In this document: positions 52,808 to 61,268 of the stretch, one piece after another
Layout of the letters: every line of letters starts with the position of its first letter
Numbering within the stretch: the first letter of the stretch is position 1
Translations under genes and position numbers: made by a program
The notes under the pieces: model-generated
Database searches by the model: none
The model's input: the letters and a program-made list of their open reading frames with translations, nothing else
Told to the model about the DNA's origin: nothing
Source of the DNA: Gordonibacter sp. Marseille-P4307
Lineage (GTDB): Bacteria > Actinomycetota > Coriobacteriia > Coriobacteriales > Eggerthellaceae
Assembly: GCF_900604965.1 (NCBI RefSeq)
Contig: NZ_UWPD01000001.1
Coordinates: 884,642-948,641, forward strand
Length of the DNA stretch: 64,000 nt
Reading direction: 5' to 3'

Positions 52808-54292
52808 ATGAACGTGAATTTGAAAGATACGTACGGCCTGTTCATCGATGGTAAATTTGTTTCCGCATCCGATGGGGGCACCTTCGCGACCACCAACCCC
52901 GCGACCGGTGGGCACCTCGCCTATGTTGCCGAGGCGACCAAGGAGGATGTGGATGCGGCCGTGGCCGCTGCGTGGCGGGCGTTCGACACCTGGAAGCGCG
53001 TCGGGGATGCCGAGCGGGCTGCCATCCTGAACAAGATCGCCGATATCATCGACGAGAACAAAGAGCTGCTCGCCACCGTGGAGTCCATGGACAACGGCAA
53101 GCCCATCCGCGAGACCATGAACATCGACGTTCCCTTCGCGGCCGACCATTTTCGCCTGTTCGCCGGCGCCGTGCGCACCGAGCAGGGGACGTCTCGGGTG
53201 CTTGACGGGGGAATGCTCAGCCTGGTCATGCGCGAGCCCATCGGCGTTGTCGGCCAGATCGTGCCTTGGAACTTCCCCTTCCTCATGGCGGCTTGGAAGC
53301 TGGCTCCGGTGCTCGCCGCAGGCGACTGCACCGTGTTCAAAACGTCTTCCACCACGCCGCTGAGCGTCATCGTCCTCATGGAGCTTATCCAAGACGTCGT
53401 CCCGGCCGGCGTCATCAACGTGGTTTCGGGCAAGGGTTCGGCGTGCGGCCAGTTCCTGCTCGACCATCCCGATCTGCGCAAGCTGGCCTTCACGGGTTCC
53501 ACCGGCGTGGGCTATGGCGTGGCGAAGGCCGCGGCCGAGAAGCTGATTCCCGCCACGCTCGAGCTGGGAGGCAAGAGCGCCAACATCTATTTCGACGACT
53601 GCGACCTCGACCGGGCCATCGACGGGCTTATGCTGGGCATCCTGTTCAACCAGGGCCAGGTGTGCTGCGCCGGTTCGCGCGTGTTCGTGCAGTCGGGTAT
53701 CTACGACCGTTTCGTCGAGCGCGCGGTCGAGCAGTTCGGTCGCGTTATCCAGGGCGATCCCCTCGATCCTGAAACGCAGATCGGCACGCAGATCAACGAA
53801 GGACAGCTTCAGAAGATCGCCTCCTACATCGATATCGCCCGAAAAGAGGGGGCGACCATCGCCGTAGGTGGAGAGCGCAACGTCGAAGGAGAGCTTGCCA
53901 AGGGCAGCTTCTTCAAGCCGACGCTCATCACGGATGCGACCAACGACATGCGCGTCGCCCGCGAGGAGATCTTCGGCCCCGTTGCTGTGATCATCAGGTT
54001 CGAGGCCGAAGACGAAGTGGTCCGTATGGCCAACGATTCCGAGTACGGCTTGGGCGGCGCGGTGTGGACCGGCGATATCACGCGGGCTCTGCGCGTTGCC
54101 CGCAACGTCGAGACCGGCCGCATGTGGGTTAACACCTACAACCAGATTCCCGCCGGAGCTCCTTTCGGCGGCGTGAAGAAGTCCGGCATCGGGCGCGAGA
54201 CCGACATCGCCGTTCTGGACGCCTACACGCAGAAGAAAAACATCATGATCAACCTGAACGACGCGCCCAGCGGTTTCTATCCGCTCAGGTAA
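52808..54292 (+). CDS. NAD(P)-dependent aldehyde dehydrogenase
   Basis: 494 residues, canonical length. Motifs: VPWNFPFLMAAWKLAPVLAA, the cofactor loop FTGSTGVGYGVAKAA, general base in LELGGKSANI and catalytic cysteine in NQGQVCCAGSR (near residue 286). The C-terminal FGGVKKSGIGRE is typical of broad ALDH/betaine-type enzymes. Substrate unknown; the MocR context hints at an amine-derived or semialdehyde substrate. SD TAAGGAG. Confidence 0.92.
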   Translation: MNVNLKDTYGLFIDGKFVSASDGGTFATTNPATGGHLAYVAEATKEDVDAAVAAAWRAFDTWKRVGDAERAAILNKIADIIDENKELLATVESMDNGKPIRETMNIDVPFAADHFRLFAGAVRTEQGTSRVLDGGMLSLVMREPIGVVGQIVPWNFPFLMAAWKLAPVLAAGDCTVFKTSSTTPLSVIVLMELIQDVVPAGVINVVSGKGSACGQFLLDHPDLRKLAFTGSTGVGYGVAKAAAEKLIPATLELGGKSANIYFDDCDLDRAIDGLMLGILFNQGQVCCAGSRVFVQSGIYDRFVERAVEQFGRVIQGDPLDPETQIGTQINEGQLQKIASYIDIARKEGATIAVGGERNVEGELAKGSFFKPTLITDATNDMRVAREEIFGPVAVIIRFEAEDEVVRMANDSEYGLGGAVWTGDITRALRVARNVETGRMWVNTYNQIPAGAPFGGVKKSGIGRETDIAVLDAYTQKKNIMINLNDAPSGFYPLR

Positions 54293-54309
54293 CGAGGGTG
54301 CGCGGGCGT

Positions 54310-54338
54310 TTGGGAGTTGGGGCGCATCGCTGCTACAC
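54310..54338 (+). promoter_or_regulatory. Promoter giving a probably leaderless priA transcript
   Basis: -35 TTGGGA (54310-54315), 17-base spacer, -10 TACACT (54333-54338). The priA ATG begins at 54346, seven bases past the -10, where transcription should start. There is no SD. Confidence 0.6.
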
Positions 54339-54345
54339 TGGCTGC

Positions 54346-56661
54346 ATGAAAATCGCTCAGGTAGTTCTCGACATACCCACCCAGGCGCTCGACGCCCCCT
54401 ACACCTATCTCGTTGCCGAAGAGAAAACCGACGATCTCGAGTTCGACGTAGCCGTTGGCTGCGTCGTTCTCGTGCCGTTCGGGGGTCGCCGGGCGTGCGG
54501 GTTCGTTGTGGCCATCGAGGACGTCTCCGAGCTCGATCTGGCCCGGAAGATGGACCCGTCCAAGCTGAAGTACGTGATCGGCGCCCTGGGACCGGCGTAT
54601 TTCGACGAAGAAGGGGCCGCATGCGCCCAGTACCTTTCCGAGCGCTACATCGCGCCGTTGTCGGCCTGCGTGCGCCTGTTCACCCCTCCGGGCGGCGTCC
54701 CGCGCATGGTTCGCTCGCGTGACGGGCGCTGGCGCCTCGAGCGGCCGGCGGTAGGCGAGGTGGACGACCGCTGGGTTACGGCCGGTCCTGCGTTCAAGGA
54801 CTTTCGGCCTCGCAAGAACGCGGCGAAGCAGATCGCCATTCTCGAAGCGCTCGAAGCGGGCGATCTGCGCGCGGTCGAGCTGTCCGCCGAGTTCGGAGCG
54901 GTGGCGTCTACTTTGAAGGCGCTCGAGGCGAAAGGAGCTATCGCCATCGAGCGCCGCCGTCGCTTTCGCGGAGACGCCCGCCTTGGCCGCTCGTTCGTCC
55001 CTTCCGCAAAGCCTCGGTTGACCGAAGGCCAGGCGGCCGCCGTGGATGCGATCGCGGCAGCCGGTGCGGCGGCTCGGGGCGAGACGGTGCTGATCGACGG
55101 CGTTACCGGATCGGGCAAGACCGAAGTGTACCTGCGGGCCATCGAGTCGGTGGTGGATGCGGGGCGCACGGCGATCGTGCTGGTCCCCGAGATCTCGCTC
55201 ACGCCCCAGACGGTTGCGCGCTTTCGCGGGAGGTTCGGCGATCGGGTGGCCGTCATGCACTCCCGCATGAGCCAGGGCGAGCGCTACGATCAGTGGGACT
55301 TCATCCGCTCGGGCGAGGCCCGCGTGGTCGTGGGTGCGCGCAGCGCCCTGTTCACGCCCCTGTCCAATCTGGGTCTCATCATCATCGACGAGGAGCACGA
55401 GGGTTCCTACAAGCAGGACAGCGCTCCGCGCTACCATGCGCGCGATGTGGCGCTGTGGATGGTGCGCCGCGCGGGGGCGACCTTGGTGCTGGGTTCGGCC
55501 ACCCCGTCGATCGAGAGCCTGCATGCCGCGGTTAAAGACCCTCTGTGGCGTGCGGTGGTTCTGCCCGAGCGTGCGAACGGGAGGCCTTTGCCGCAGATCA
55601 CCGTGATCGATATGGCCAAAGAGTTCGGCCGGGGTTCGCGCTCGATGTTCTCGCGCACGCTGGCGAACGCCTTGGAGGAAGAACTGGCCGCGGGGCACAA
55701 GGCCGTGCTCATGTTGAACCAGCGCGGATTCGCGAAGTTCGTGCTGTGCCGCGAGTGCGGGTTCGTACCCTCCTGTCCGCACTGCTCCACGTCGCTTACC
55801 TATCACGAGCAGGGGTCTTATCTGGCCTGTCACCACTGCGGCTTCCGTATTCCCGTGCCGGTAACCTGTCCGGAATGCTCCAGTCCGTACCTGAAGAAGT
55901 TCGGGGCCGGCACTCAGCGCGTCGAGGCGGATCTGCGCATGTTGATCGACGGGTTTTCCAGTGTAGCGTCGCCGGTGCCCATCATTCGGATGGACGCCGA
56001 CACCACCAAGGGGAAAAACGCTCACCAGAACCTGCTCGATCGGTTCGCTTCGGCCGATGCCGCGGTGCTGCTGGGAACCCAGATGATCGCGAAGGGCCTG
56101 GACTTCGACGATGTGACCCTGGTGGGGGTCATCAACGCGGACACCATGCTGAACCTTCCCGACTATCGGGCTGCCGAACGAACGTTCGACCTGGTTGAAC
56201 AGGTGGCTGGGCGCGCAGGGCGCGGCAAGCTTCCCGGACGGGTGATGGTGCAGACCTACGAGGCCGATCATGCCGCCATTCGCGCGGCGGCCGGTTACGA
56301 CCGGGCGCTGTTTCTCCGTGACGAGCTGCCCAAGCGCAAAATGCTCGGGTACCCTCCCTACGTTAGGATGGCCAACGTTTTAGTGTGGGGGAAAGATGAG
56401 AAGTCGGTGGAGGCCCAGGCCAAAGCGCTTCAGCGCGACCTTGTGCGGCGCGTGAGCGAGCACGGAGGCTCGTCTTGGCGCGTGCAGGACGCCGTTTCCT
56501 GCGTGCTGGCGAAGCTGCGCAATACCTATCGCTGGCATATCGTGGTGAAATGCCCGGTTGACGCGGATATCGCCCGCGTGCTTCTGCCGCTGTTCCGTTC
56601 CCGTAAAGCCGATCCGCACGTAAGCGTAGCGGTGGATGTCGATCCGAACGACCTGCTGTAG
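54346..56661 (+). CDS. priA: Primosomal protein N' (replication restart helicase PriA)
   Basis: 771 residues. The N-terminal 3'-DNA-binding domain begins AQVVLDIPTQALDAPYTYLV. Helicase: Walker A GVTGSGKTEV near 252-261, DEEHEGSYKQ near 348, GSATPSIES. Two zinc sites are formed by CRECGFVPSCPHC and CHHCGF/CPECSS (about 468-518), and the C-terminal LLGTQMIAKGLDFDDVTLVG is conserved. Both the zinc and helicase residues are intact, unlike the degenerate PriA of mycobacteria. Reloads the replisome at stalled forks. Confidence 0.95.
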   Translation: MKIAQVVLDIPTQALDAPYTYLVAEEKTDDLEFDVAVGCVVLVPFGGRRACGFVVAIEDVSELDLARKMDPSKLKYVIGALGPAYFDEEGAACAQYLSERYIAPLSACVRLFTPPGGVPRMVRSRDGRWRLERPAVGEVDDRWVTAGPAFKDFRPRKNAAKQIAILEALEAGDLRAVELSAEFGAVASTLKALEAKGAIAIERRRRFRGDARLGRSFVPSAKPRLTEGQAAAVDAIAAAGAAARGETVLIDGVTGSGKTEVYLRAIESVVDAGRTAIVLVPEISLTPQTVARFRGRFGDRVAVMHSRMSQGERYDQWDFIRSGEARVVVGARSALFTPLSNLGLIIIDEEHEGSYKQDSAPRYHARDVALWMVRRAGATLVLGSATPSIESLHAAVKDPLWRAVVLPERANGRPLPQITVIDMAKEFGRGSRSMFSRTLANALEEELAAGHKAVLMLNQRGFAKFVLCRECGFVPSCPHCSTSLTYHEQGSYLACHHCGFRIPVPVTCPECSSPYLKKFGAGTQRVEADLRMLIDGFSSVASPVPIIRMDADTTKGKNAHQNLLDRFASADAAVLLGTQMIAKGLDFDDVTLVGVINADTMLNLPDYRAAERTFDLVEQVAGRAGRGKLPGRVMVQTYEADHAAIRAAAGYDRALFLRDELPKRKMLGYPPYVRMANVLVWGKDEKSVEAQAKALQRDLVRRVSEHGGSSWRVQDAVSCVLAKLRNTYRWHIVVKCPVDADIARVLLPLFRSRKADPHVSVAVDVDPNDLL

Positions 56662-56806
56662 GCGCGTCGAGAGAACGCGGATTCGCCTCCATAATTCCGA
56701 TGAGCCTTACCGTCCGATTGAAAACGTAGTAGAATTCACCCTTGTATCTTTGCGCCCAAATTCAGGAGGATGCGGGTAGAAGCTCCAGGGTCGAAAGGAA
56801 GTTCAC

Positions 56807-58144
56807 GTGGCCGAAGCCTCGGAAAAGACAACGACGAAAACCAAGCGTATCGCAGACGAAAAAGCAGGTGATCTTATCGAGAGCGTCGAAGAGGGAGCGA
56901 TCGGATCTGGAAAGGACGCTGCGCCCGGCGCGGCGAAGAAGGCGGGCTCCAAGCCGAAGAAGCCCGTCGCCGAGAAAACCGCTGAAGCCGATGCCGACGA
57001 ATTCGAGGACTCCGACGACGTCGAGCCCGAGGTGATCGGTGCGGTCGATGCGGCCGATGCCGACAAGGACCACTCCGACTCCGATCACGAGGATCTGCTC
57101 GAGGGCATTCCCGAGGAGGAGCTGAAGGCCGTTTCCGACGTCCAGCTTCCCAAAGTCACCAACAGCCGCGTCAGCAAGGTGAAGTCGCGCCGCCGCGCGG
57201 CCGACGCGGGCGTCACCATGCTCACGGGCGATCCGGTTCGCATGTACCTGAAGGAAATCGGAAAGGTTCCGCTGCTTACCGCCGCAGAAGAGATCGATCT
57301 GGCCATGAAGATCGAGGCGGGCGTGGCGGCTACCGAAGAGCTCGAGCGCGCAGAAGAGGAGGGCGTCGAGCTGGAACGTCGCGAGAAGCGGCGCCTCGGT
57401 CGCATCGAGCAGGTGGGTATCGACGCGAAGCAGCAGCTTATCGAGGCGAACCTTCGCCTGGTCGTATCTATCGCCAAGCGCTATGTGGGTCGCGGAATGC
57501 TGTTCCTCGACCTTATCCAGGAAGGCAACCTCGGCCTTATCCGCGCAGTCGAGAAGTTCGACTACAAGAAGGGCTTCAAGTTCTCGACGTACGCTACCTG
57601 GTGGATCCGCCAGGCCATCACGCGCGCCATCGCTGACCAGGCCCGCACCATCCGCATTCCCGTGCACATGGTCGAGACCATCAACAAGCTCGTGCGCATC
57701 CAGCGCCAGCTGCTTCAGTCGCTGGGTCGCGAGCCAACCCCCGACGAGATCGGCGAGGAGATGGGTCTTACCGCCGAGCGCGTGCGCGAGATCCAGAAGA
57801 TCAGCCAGGAACCGGTGAGCCTCGAAACCCCCATCGGCGAGGAAGAGGACAGCCAGCTGGGAGACTTCATCGAGGATGCCGATGCGGTGGTTCCCCCCGA
57901 CGCCGCCAGCTTCTCTATGCTGCAAGAGCAGCTGGCCAAGGTGCTGGACGGCTTGGCAGAGCGCGAGCGCAAAGTTATCAGCCTGCGCTTCGGATTGGAA
58001 GACGGTCATCCCCGCACGCTTGAGGAAGTGGGCAAGGAGTTCGGCGTCACGCGCGAGCGCATCCGTCAGATCGAGAGCAAAACGCTTGCCAAGCTGCGCC
58101 ATCCCTCCCGTTCGTCAAAGCTCAAAGACTACCTGGAAGACTAA
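56807..58144 (+). CDS. rpoD: Primary sigma factor (RpoD/SigA)
   Basis: 445 residues from GTG 56807 with AAAGGAAG. A charged, unconserved N-terminus of about 140 residues is rich in Lys, Glu and Asp. Region 1.2 is [17 protein letters not shown]; region 2 includes [20 protein letters not shown] and [20 protein letters not shown] (-10 recognition); region 4.2 is [20 protein letters not shown] (-35 recognition). Directs housekeeping transcription. A TAGAAT -10-like element lies at 56730 with a poor -35. Confidence 0.96.
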   Translation: MAEASEKTTTKTKRIADEKAGDLIESVEEGAIGSGKDAAPGAAKKAGSKPKKPVAEKTAEADADEFEDSDDVEPEVIGAVDAADADKDHSDSDHEDLLEGIPEEELKAVSDVQLPKVTNSRVSKVKSRRRAADAGVTMLTGDPVRMYLKEIGKVPLLTAAEEIDLAMKIEAGVAATEELERAEEEGVELERREKRRLGRIEQVGIDAKQQLIEANLRLVVSIAKRYVGRGMLFLDLIQEGNLGLIRAVEKFDYKKGFKFSTYATWWIRQAITRAIADQARTIRIPVHMVETINKLVRIQRQLLQSLGREPTPDEIGEEMGLTAERVREIQKISQEPVSLETPIGEEEDSQLGDFIEDADAVVPPDAASFSMLQEQLAKVLDGLAERERKVISLRFGLEDGHPRTLEEVGKEFGVTRERIRQIESKTLAKLRHPSRSSKLKDYLED

Positions 58145-58162
58145 TCTCAATCCGAGGACTGC

Positions 58163-60460
58163 ATGACTCAGCAACTGGAACTGTTCGCAAGCTGCCTCTC
58201 TGGCATGGAGGGGCAGCTTGCCGAGGAACTGAAAACGTTTCGCATCAGGAAAGTGCGCCCCTTAGCCGGGGGCGTTGCTTTTTTCTGCGATCTGGAAGCG
58301 GCGTACCGCGCCTGTCTATGGTCGCGTCTTTCGGCCCGCGTGATGCTGGTGCTCGACCGCGTGAGCGCAGTCGATGCCGATGCGCTGTACGCGGGCGCGC
58401 ATGGAATCGCTTGGGAAGATATCGTGTCCAGCGAGGCCAGCGTGGCCGTTCACGCGTCGGGTACCAACGAGCAGCTGCGCAATACGCGCTTCACCTCGTT
58501 GAAGGTGAAAGACGCGGTGGCAGACCGCCTGCGTGAATGCGCGCCCGAGCGCGCGGCGTCGTCCGAGAGGCCCCGTCGTGTGGCCATCGATGTGCGCATC
58601 CGCAACGAGAAAGCCACGATCTCGCTCGATCTGGCGGGGGGAGCGCTGGGAAACCGGTCTTACTTTTCGAACGACGATACCGACGACGCCGCTCTTGAGG
58701 CGCTGCTTGCCGCCGGTTTGCTCTCGCGGGCTTCGTGGTCCCAGCATGCTGCGGAAGGGTTCGGGTTTATCGATCCGGTGTGCGGAAACGGCGTGCTGCT
58801 TTGCGAAGCGGTGTCTGCGGCATGCGATCGCGCTGCGGGACTGGGTCGCGAGCGCTGGGGGTTCTTGGGATGGAAAGGGCACGACGAAGCGCTATGGAGA
58901 AAGCTTGTGCGCGAAGCGGAACGCCGTTTTGAAGCGGGGCTTTCCCGTATTGCGGGGCCTGAGGCGCTTGCTGCGGGCCCAGGTGCCCGGCCCGACACGA
59001 CGCGCGTGCGGTTCGTGGGCGCAGCCGCTTCGTCACCGGCTATTTCGAGGGCGCGCGATCATATTCGCCGTGCCGGTTTGCGTCCTGCTGCCAGCGTCGA
59101 GATCGGAGATGCCGAAACCATCGCCCATCTGGTGCGGCGCGTTTCCCTCGTTGCCAACCGCTTCGCTTCGGCTCCCGCAACCGGGCTGCTGGTTGCCGCC
59201 AATCCCGAGGCGCGCGCGGCGGGCAAGCGAGCCAGTTTGCAGGCGGCCGAGATCGCGTTCGTGAACGCCTGCGCCGCCGCGCCCGAAGGCTCGGTGTTCG
59301 CCATAGCGGGAGGTGCGGGCGCGGCTGCTCGATTCAAAGGAAAGCCGAAGACCAACGATCGGGTCGGCCGCGATCGGGTCCAGACCGCTCTTCGCGTGTT
59401 CGATATCGCTCCGGATGCGGGGGTTGCCATCGAGATTCCCGATTCCGCCGGTGGAGCGCCGCGCACGGTTCAGGTGTACGATGCGGGATCGATCCAGTTC
59501 GCTTCGCGCCTGCGCAAGGTGCTGAAGGAGCGGAGGAAATGGGCGGCGGCAGAGGGTGTTTCCTGTTACCGCATCTACGACGCCGATCTTCCCGAATATG
59601 CGGTGGCCATCGATGTGTACGAGGGCTGCGGGCAGGCGCGCGGTAACACGTATCTGCATATTTCCGAGTACGCGGCTCCATCGTCGGTCGATCCTCAAAA
59701 GGCCCATCATCGTTTTGCGGACGTGCTGAGCATCGCTCCGGTGGTGTGCGATGTGCGTCCCGACCATGTGTTCTCGAAGACGCGGACGCGCGACAAGGGC
59801 GGCAGCCAGTACCGCGATGCGGGAGATCGTCCCTACGTGACCACCATCGAGGAGGGCGGCTATACGTTCGAGGTCGATTTGAACGGACGCTTGGACACGG
59901 GTATCTTCCTCGATCATCGCATTACGCGGAGCCTGGTGGGAAAGCGCGCTCAAGATGCCAGGTTCCTGAACCTGTTCGCGTACACCGGAACGGCTACGGT
60001 GTACGCGGCGGGAGGCGGCGCGCGCAGCACCGTGACGGTCGATCTGTCTCAGACGTATCTGGAGTGGGCCGACCGCAATATGCTGGCGAACGGTTTCGAC
60101 GGATCGGAGCATTCGTTCGAGCGCGGCGATGTGATGCGCTGGCTTACCGATGCGCGGCGGTCGGGCAGGCGCTTCGACGTGATCTTCGTCGATCCGCCCA
60201 CGTTCTCGAACTCGAAGTCGATGGGGCGGCGCACCTGGGACGTTCAGCGCGACCATGTGGAGCTGCTGATCAACGTGACGCGTTTGCTTTCTGAGGAGGG
60301 AGAGGCCGTCTTCTCGTGCAATCTGCGCTCGTTCAAACCCGATCTCCAGAAGCTCGAGCGCTATGGCGTGGTGCTTGAAGACGTTTCGGCCGACACCATC
60401 CCCGCCGATTTCGCGCGTACGCCCAAGATCCACAAATGCTATATCGTGACGAGGGCGTAA
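58163..60460 (+). CDS. rlmKL: Bifunctional 23S rRNA guanine methyltransferase RlmKL-type, with degenerate L-domain motif
   Basis: 765 residues. The THUMP domain occupies about 50-160; the RlmL-like methyltransferase has an AdoMet loop IDPVCGNGVLLCEA; the RlmK-like half has FLNLFAYTGTATVYAAGGGA and DPPTFSNSKSMGRRTWDVQR. In E. coli it makes m2G2445 and m7G2069. Here the L-domain catalytic NPPYG motif is not present: the corresponding site reads VAANPEARAAGK (N347), so m2G formation is doubtful while the m7G half looks sound. It follows the sigma factor by 18 bases. Confidence 0.92.
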   Translation: MTQQLELFASCLSGMEGQLAEELKTFRIRKVRPLAGGVAFFCDLEAAYRACLWSRLSARVMLVLDRVSAVDADALYAGAHGIAWEDIVSSEASVAVHASGTNEQLRNTRFTSLKVKDAVADRLRECAPERAASSERPRRVAIDVRIRNEKATISLDLAGGALGNRSYFSNDDTDDAALEALLAAGLLSRASWSQHAAEGFGFIDPVCGNGVLLCEAVSAACDRAAGLGRERWGFLGWKGHDEALWRKLVREAERRFEAGLSRIAGPEALAAGPGARPDTTRVRFVGAAASSPAISRARDHIRRAGLRPAASVEIGDAETIAHLVRRVSLVANRFASAPATGLLVAANPEARAAGKRASLQAAEIAFVNACAAAPEGSVFAIAGGAGAAARFKGKPKTNDRVGRDRVQTALRVFDIAPDAGVAIEIPDSAGGAPRTVQVYDAGSIQFASRLRKVLKERRKWAAAEGVSCYRIYDADLPEYAVAIDVYEGCGQARGNTYLHISEYAAPSSVDPQKAHHRFADVLSIAPVVCDVRPDHVFSKTRTRDKGGSQYRDAGDRPYVTTIEEGGYTFEVDLNGRLDTGIFLDHRITRSLVGKRAQDARFLNLFAYTGTATVYAAGGGARSTVTVDLSQTYLEWADRNMLANGFDGSEHSFERGDVMRWLTDARRSGRRFDVIFVDPPTFSNSKSMGRRTWDVQRDHVELLINVTRLLSEEGEAVFSCNLRSFKPDLQKLERYGVVLEDVSADTIPADFARTPKIHKCYIVTRA

Positions 60461-60605
60461 AGGGAGCGCGGTTGCGATTGATCGCGGGTTTTTGCGACGA
60501 GCAAGCCCAGCTGAGCGCGGTTTTGGTTCTCGCGTGTCAGAATCATTGCGTTTCTCGTAGGGAAAGGTGCGCAAGCGGTTCGGTTGCGTTAGAATACCCC
60601 GGTAC

Positions 60606-60681
60606 GCGCCCTTAGCTCAATGGTTGGAGCAGAGGACTCATAATCCTTTGGTTGCAGGTTCGAGTCCTGCAGGGCGCACCA
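60606..60681 (+). tRNA. tRNA with CAU anticodon, probably tRNA-Ile2
   Basis: 76 bases with encoded CCA. Acceptor GCGCCCT / AGGGCGC, T-arm GCAGGTTCGAGTCCTGC, anticodon loop CTCATAA. A CAU anticodon fits initiator, elongator Met or Ile2. The GGACTCATAATCCTTTGGT arm and variable loop resemble E. coli ileX more than elongator Met, and the acceptor begins with a G-C pair, so it is not the initiator. TilS would then modify C34. Confidence 0.9.
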
Positions 60682-60691
60682 TCGAAACGCC

Positions 60692-60724
60692 AGGCCAGAC
60701 CCGTCAAACGGTCTGGCCTTTCTC
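60692..60724 (+). terminator. Terminator after the tRNA gene
   Basis: Perfect stem AGGCCAGACC / GGTCTGGCCT with an 8-base loop, then TTCTCTT. Confidence 0.85.
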
Positions 60725-61268
60725 TTCCTTGCCGCTGTCCCCGCGCTCCGGTAGCTGTTCTCCGTGTGTGGGGAGAGGTGGGCCAGGGGAGGCTCGTAGA
60801 ACACCCGCCAGTACCCCCCGACTCGCCGCCCTCATGCGCGCACCTCCTCGGGCCCTGTCGGATCTGATCGTCTCTGATGGACGATCTTTAAGTTATAGGC
60901 CAAAACGTGTTGATGAATTCATGCGTTTACCTAGTTCAAATGCCCTCAATAGGCCCTGAAAGTTCATGCGCTTTACCTGTACGTGATGGTGGTTGTGCAC
61001 ATCACGCCGGAGATCGACGTTCCCGCATTTATCGAACAGATGTTCTATACGAGGTGGATGCTACACGGCAATACGTTGACGGTCAACAGGCGGTCACGAG
61101 AAAGAAGCGAGCACACAGCATGTTTCACGGCGTCGAAGCGGCGCTTCGAGCCGGCAGCTCGAATCACCAGGCAACCTCTTCCGTCAAAAAATTAGCTATT
61201 GATAACAAAAATGGGAAATGGTATTTTTCTCCGAGTGTTAATCGGATCTAACTTCGATAGGAGAATGT
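60725..61268. other. Non-coding interval between tRNA and wall-protein gene
   Basis: No supported gene in about 540 bases. The first 140 bases are GC-rich with tRNA-distal hairpin potential; from about 60890 the sequence becomes AT-richer and has short frames (for example 60983-61195) without SD or recognisable family. No copy of the tRNA 3' end was seen here, so no attachment site can be claimed. The promoter of the following gene presumably lies in the AT-rich patch at 61180-61250. Confidence 0.5.

Noticed and set aside
54277..56271. 664-codon open frame opposite priA
   Set aside because: Low-complexity Arg/His-rich translation mirroring PriA codons; no start signals.
60907..61251. Short frames between the tRNA and the wall-protein gene
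   Set aside because: No SD, no recognisable domain; also no integrase signature despite the tRNA location.
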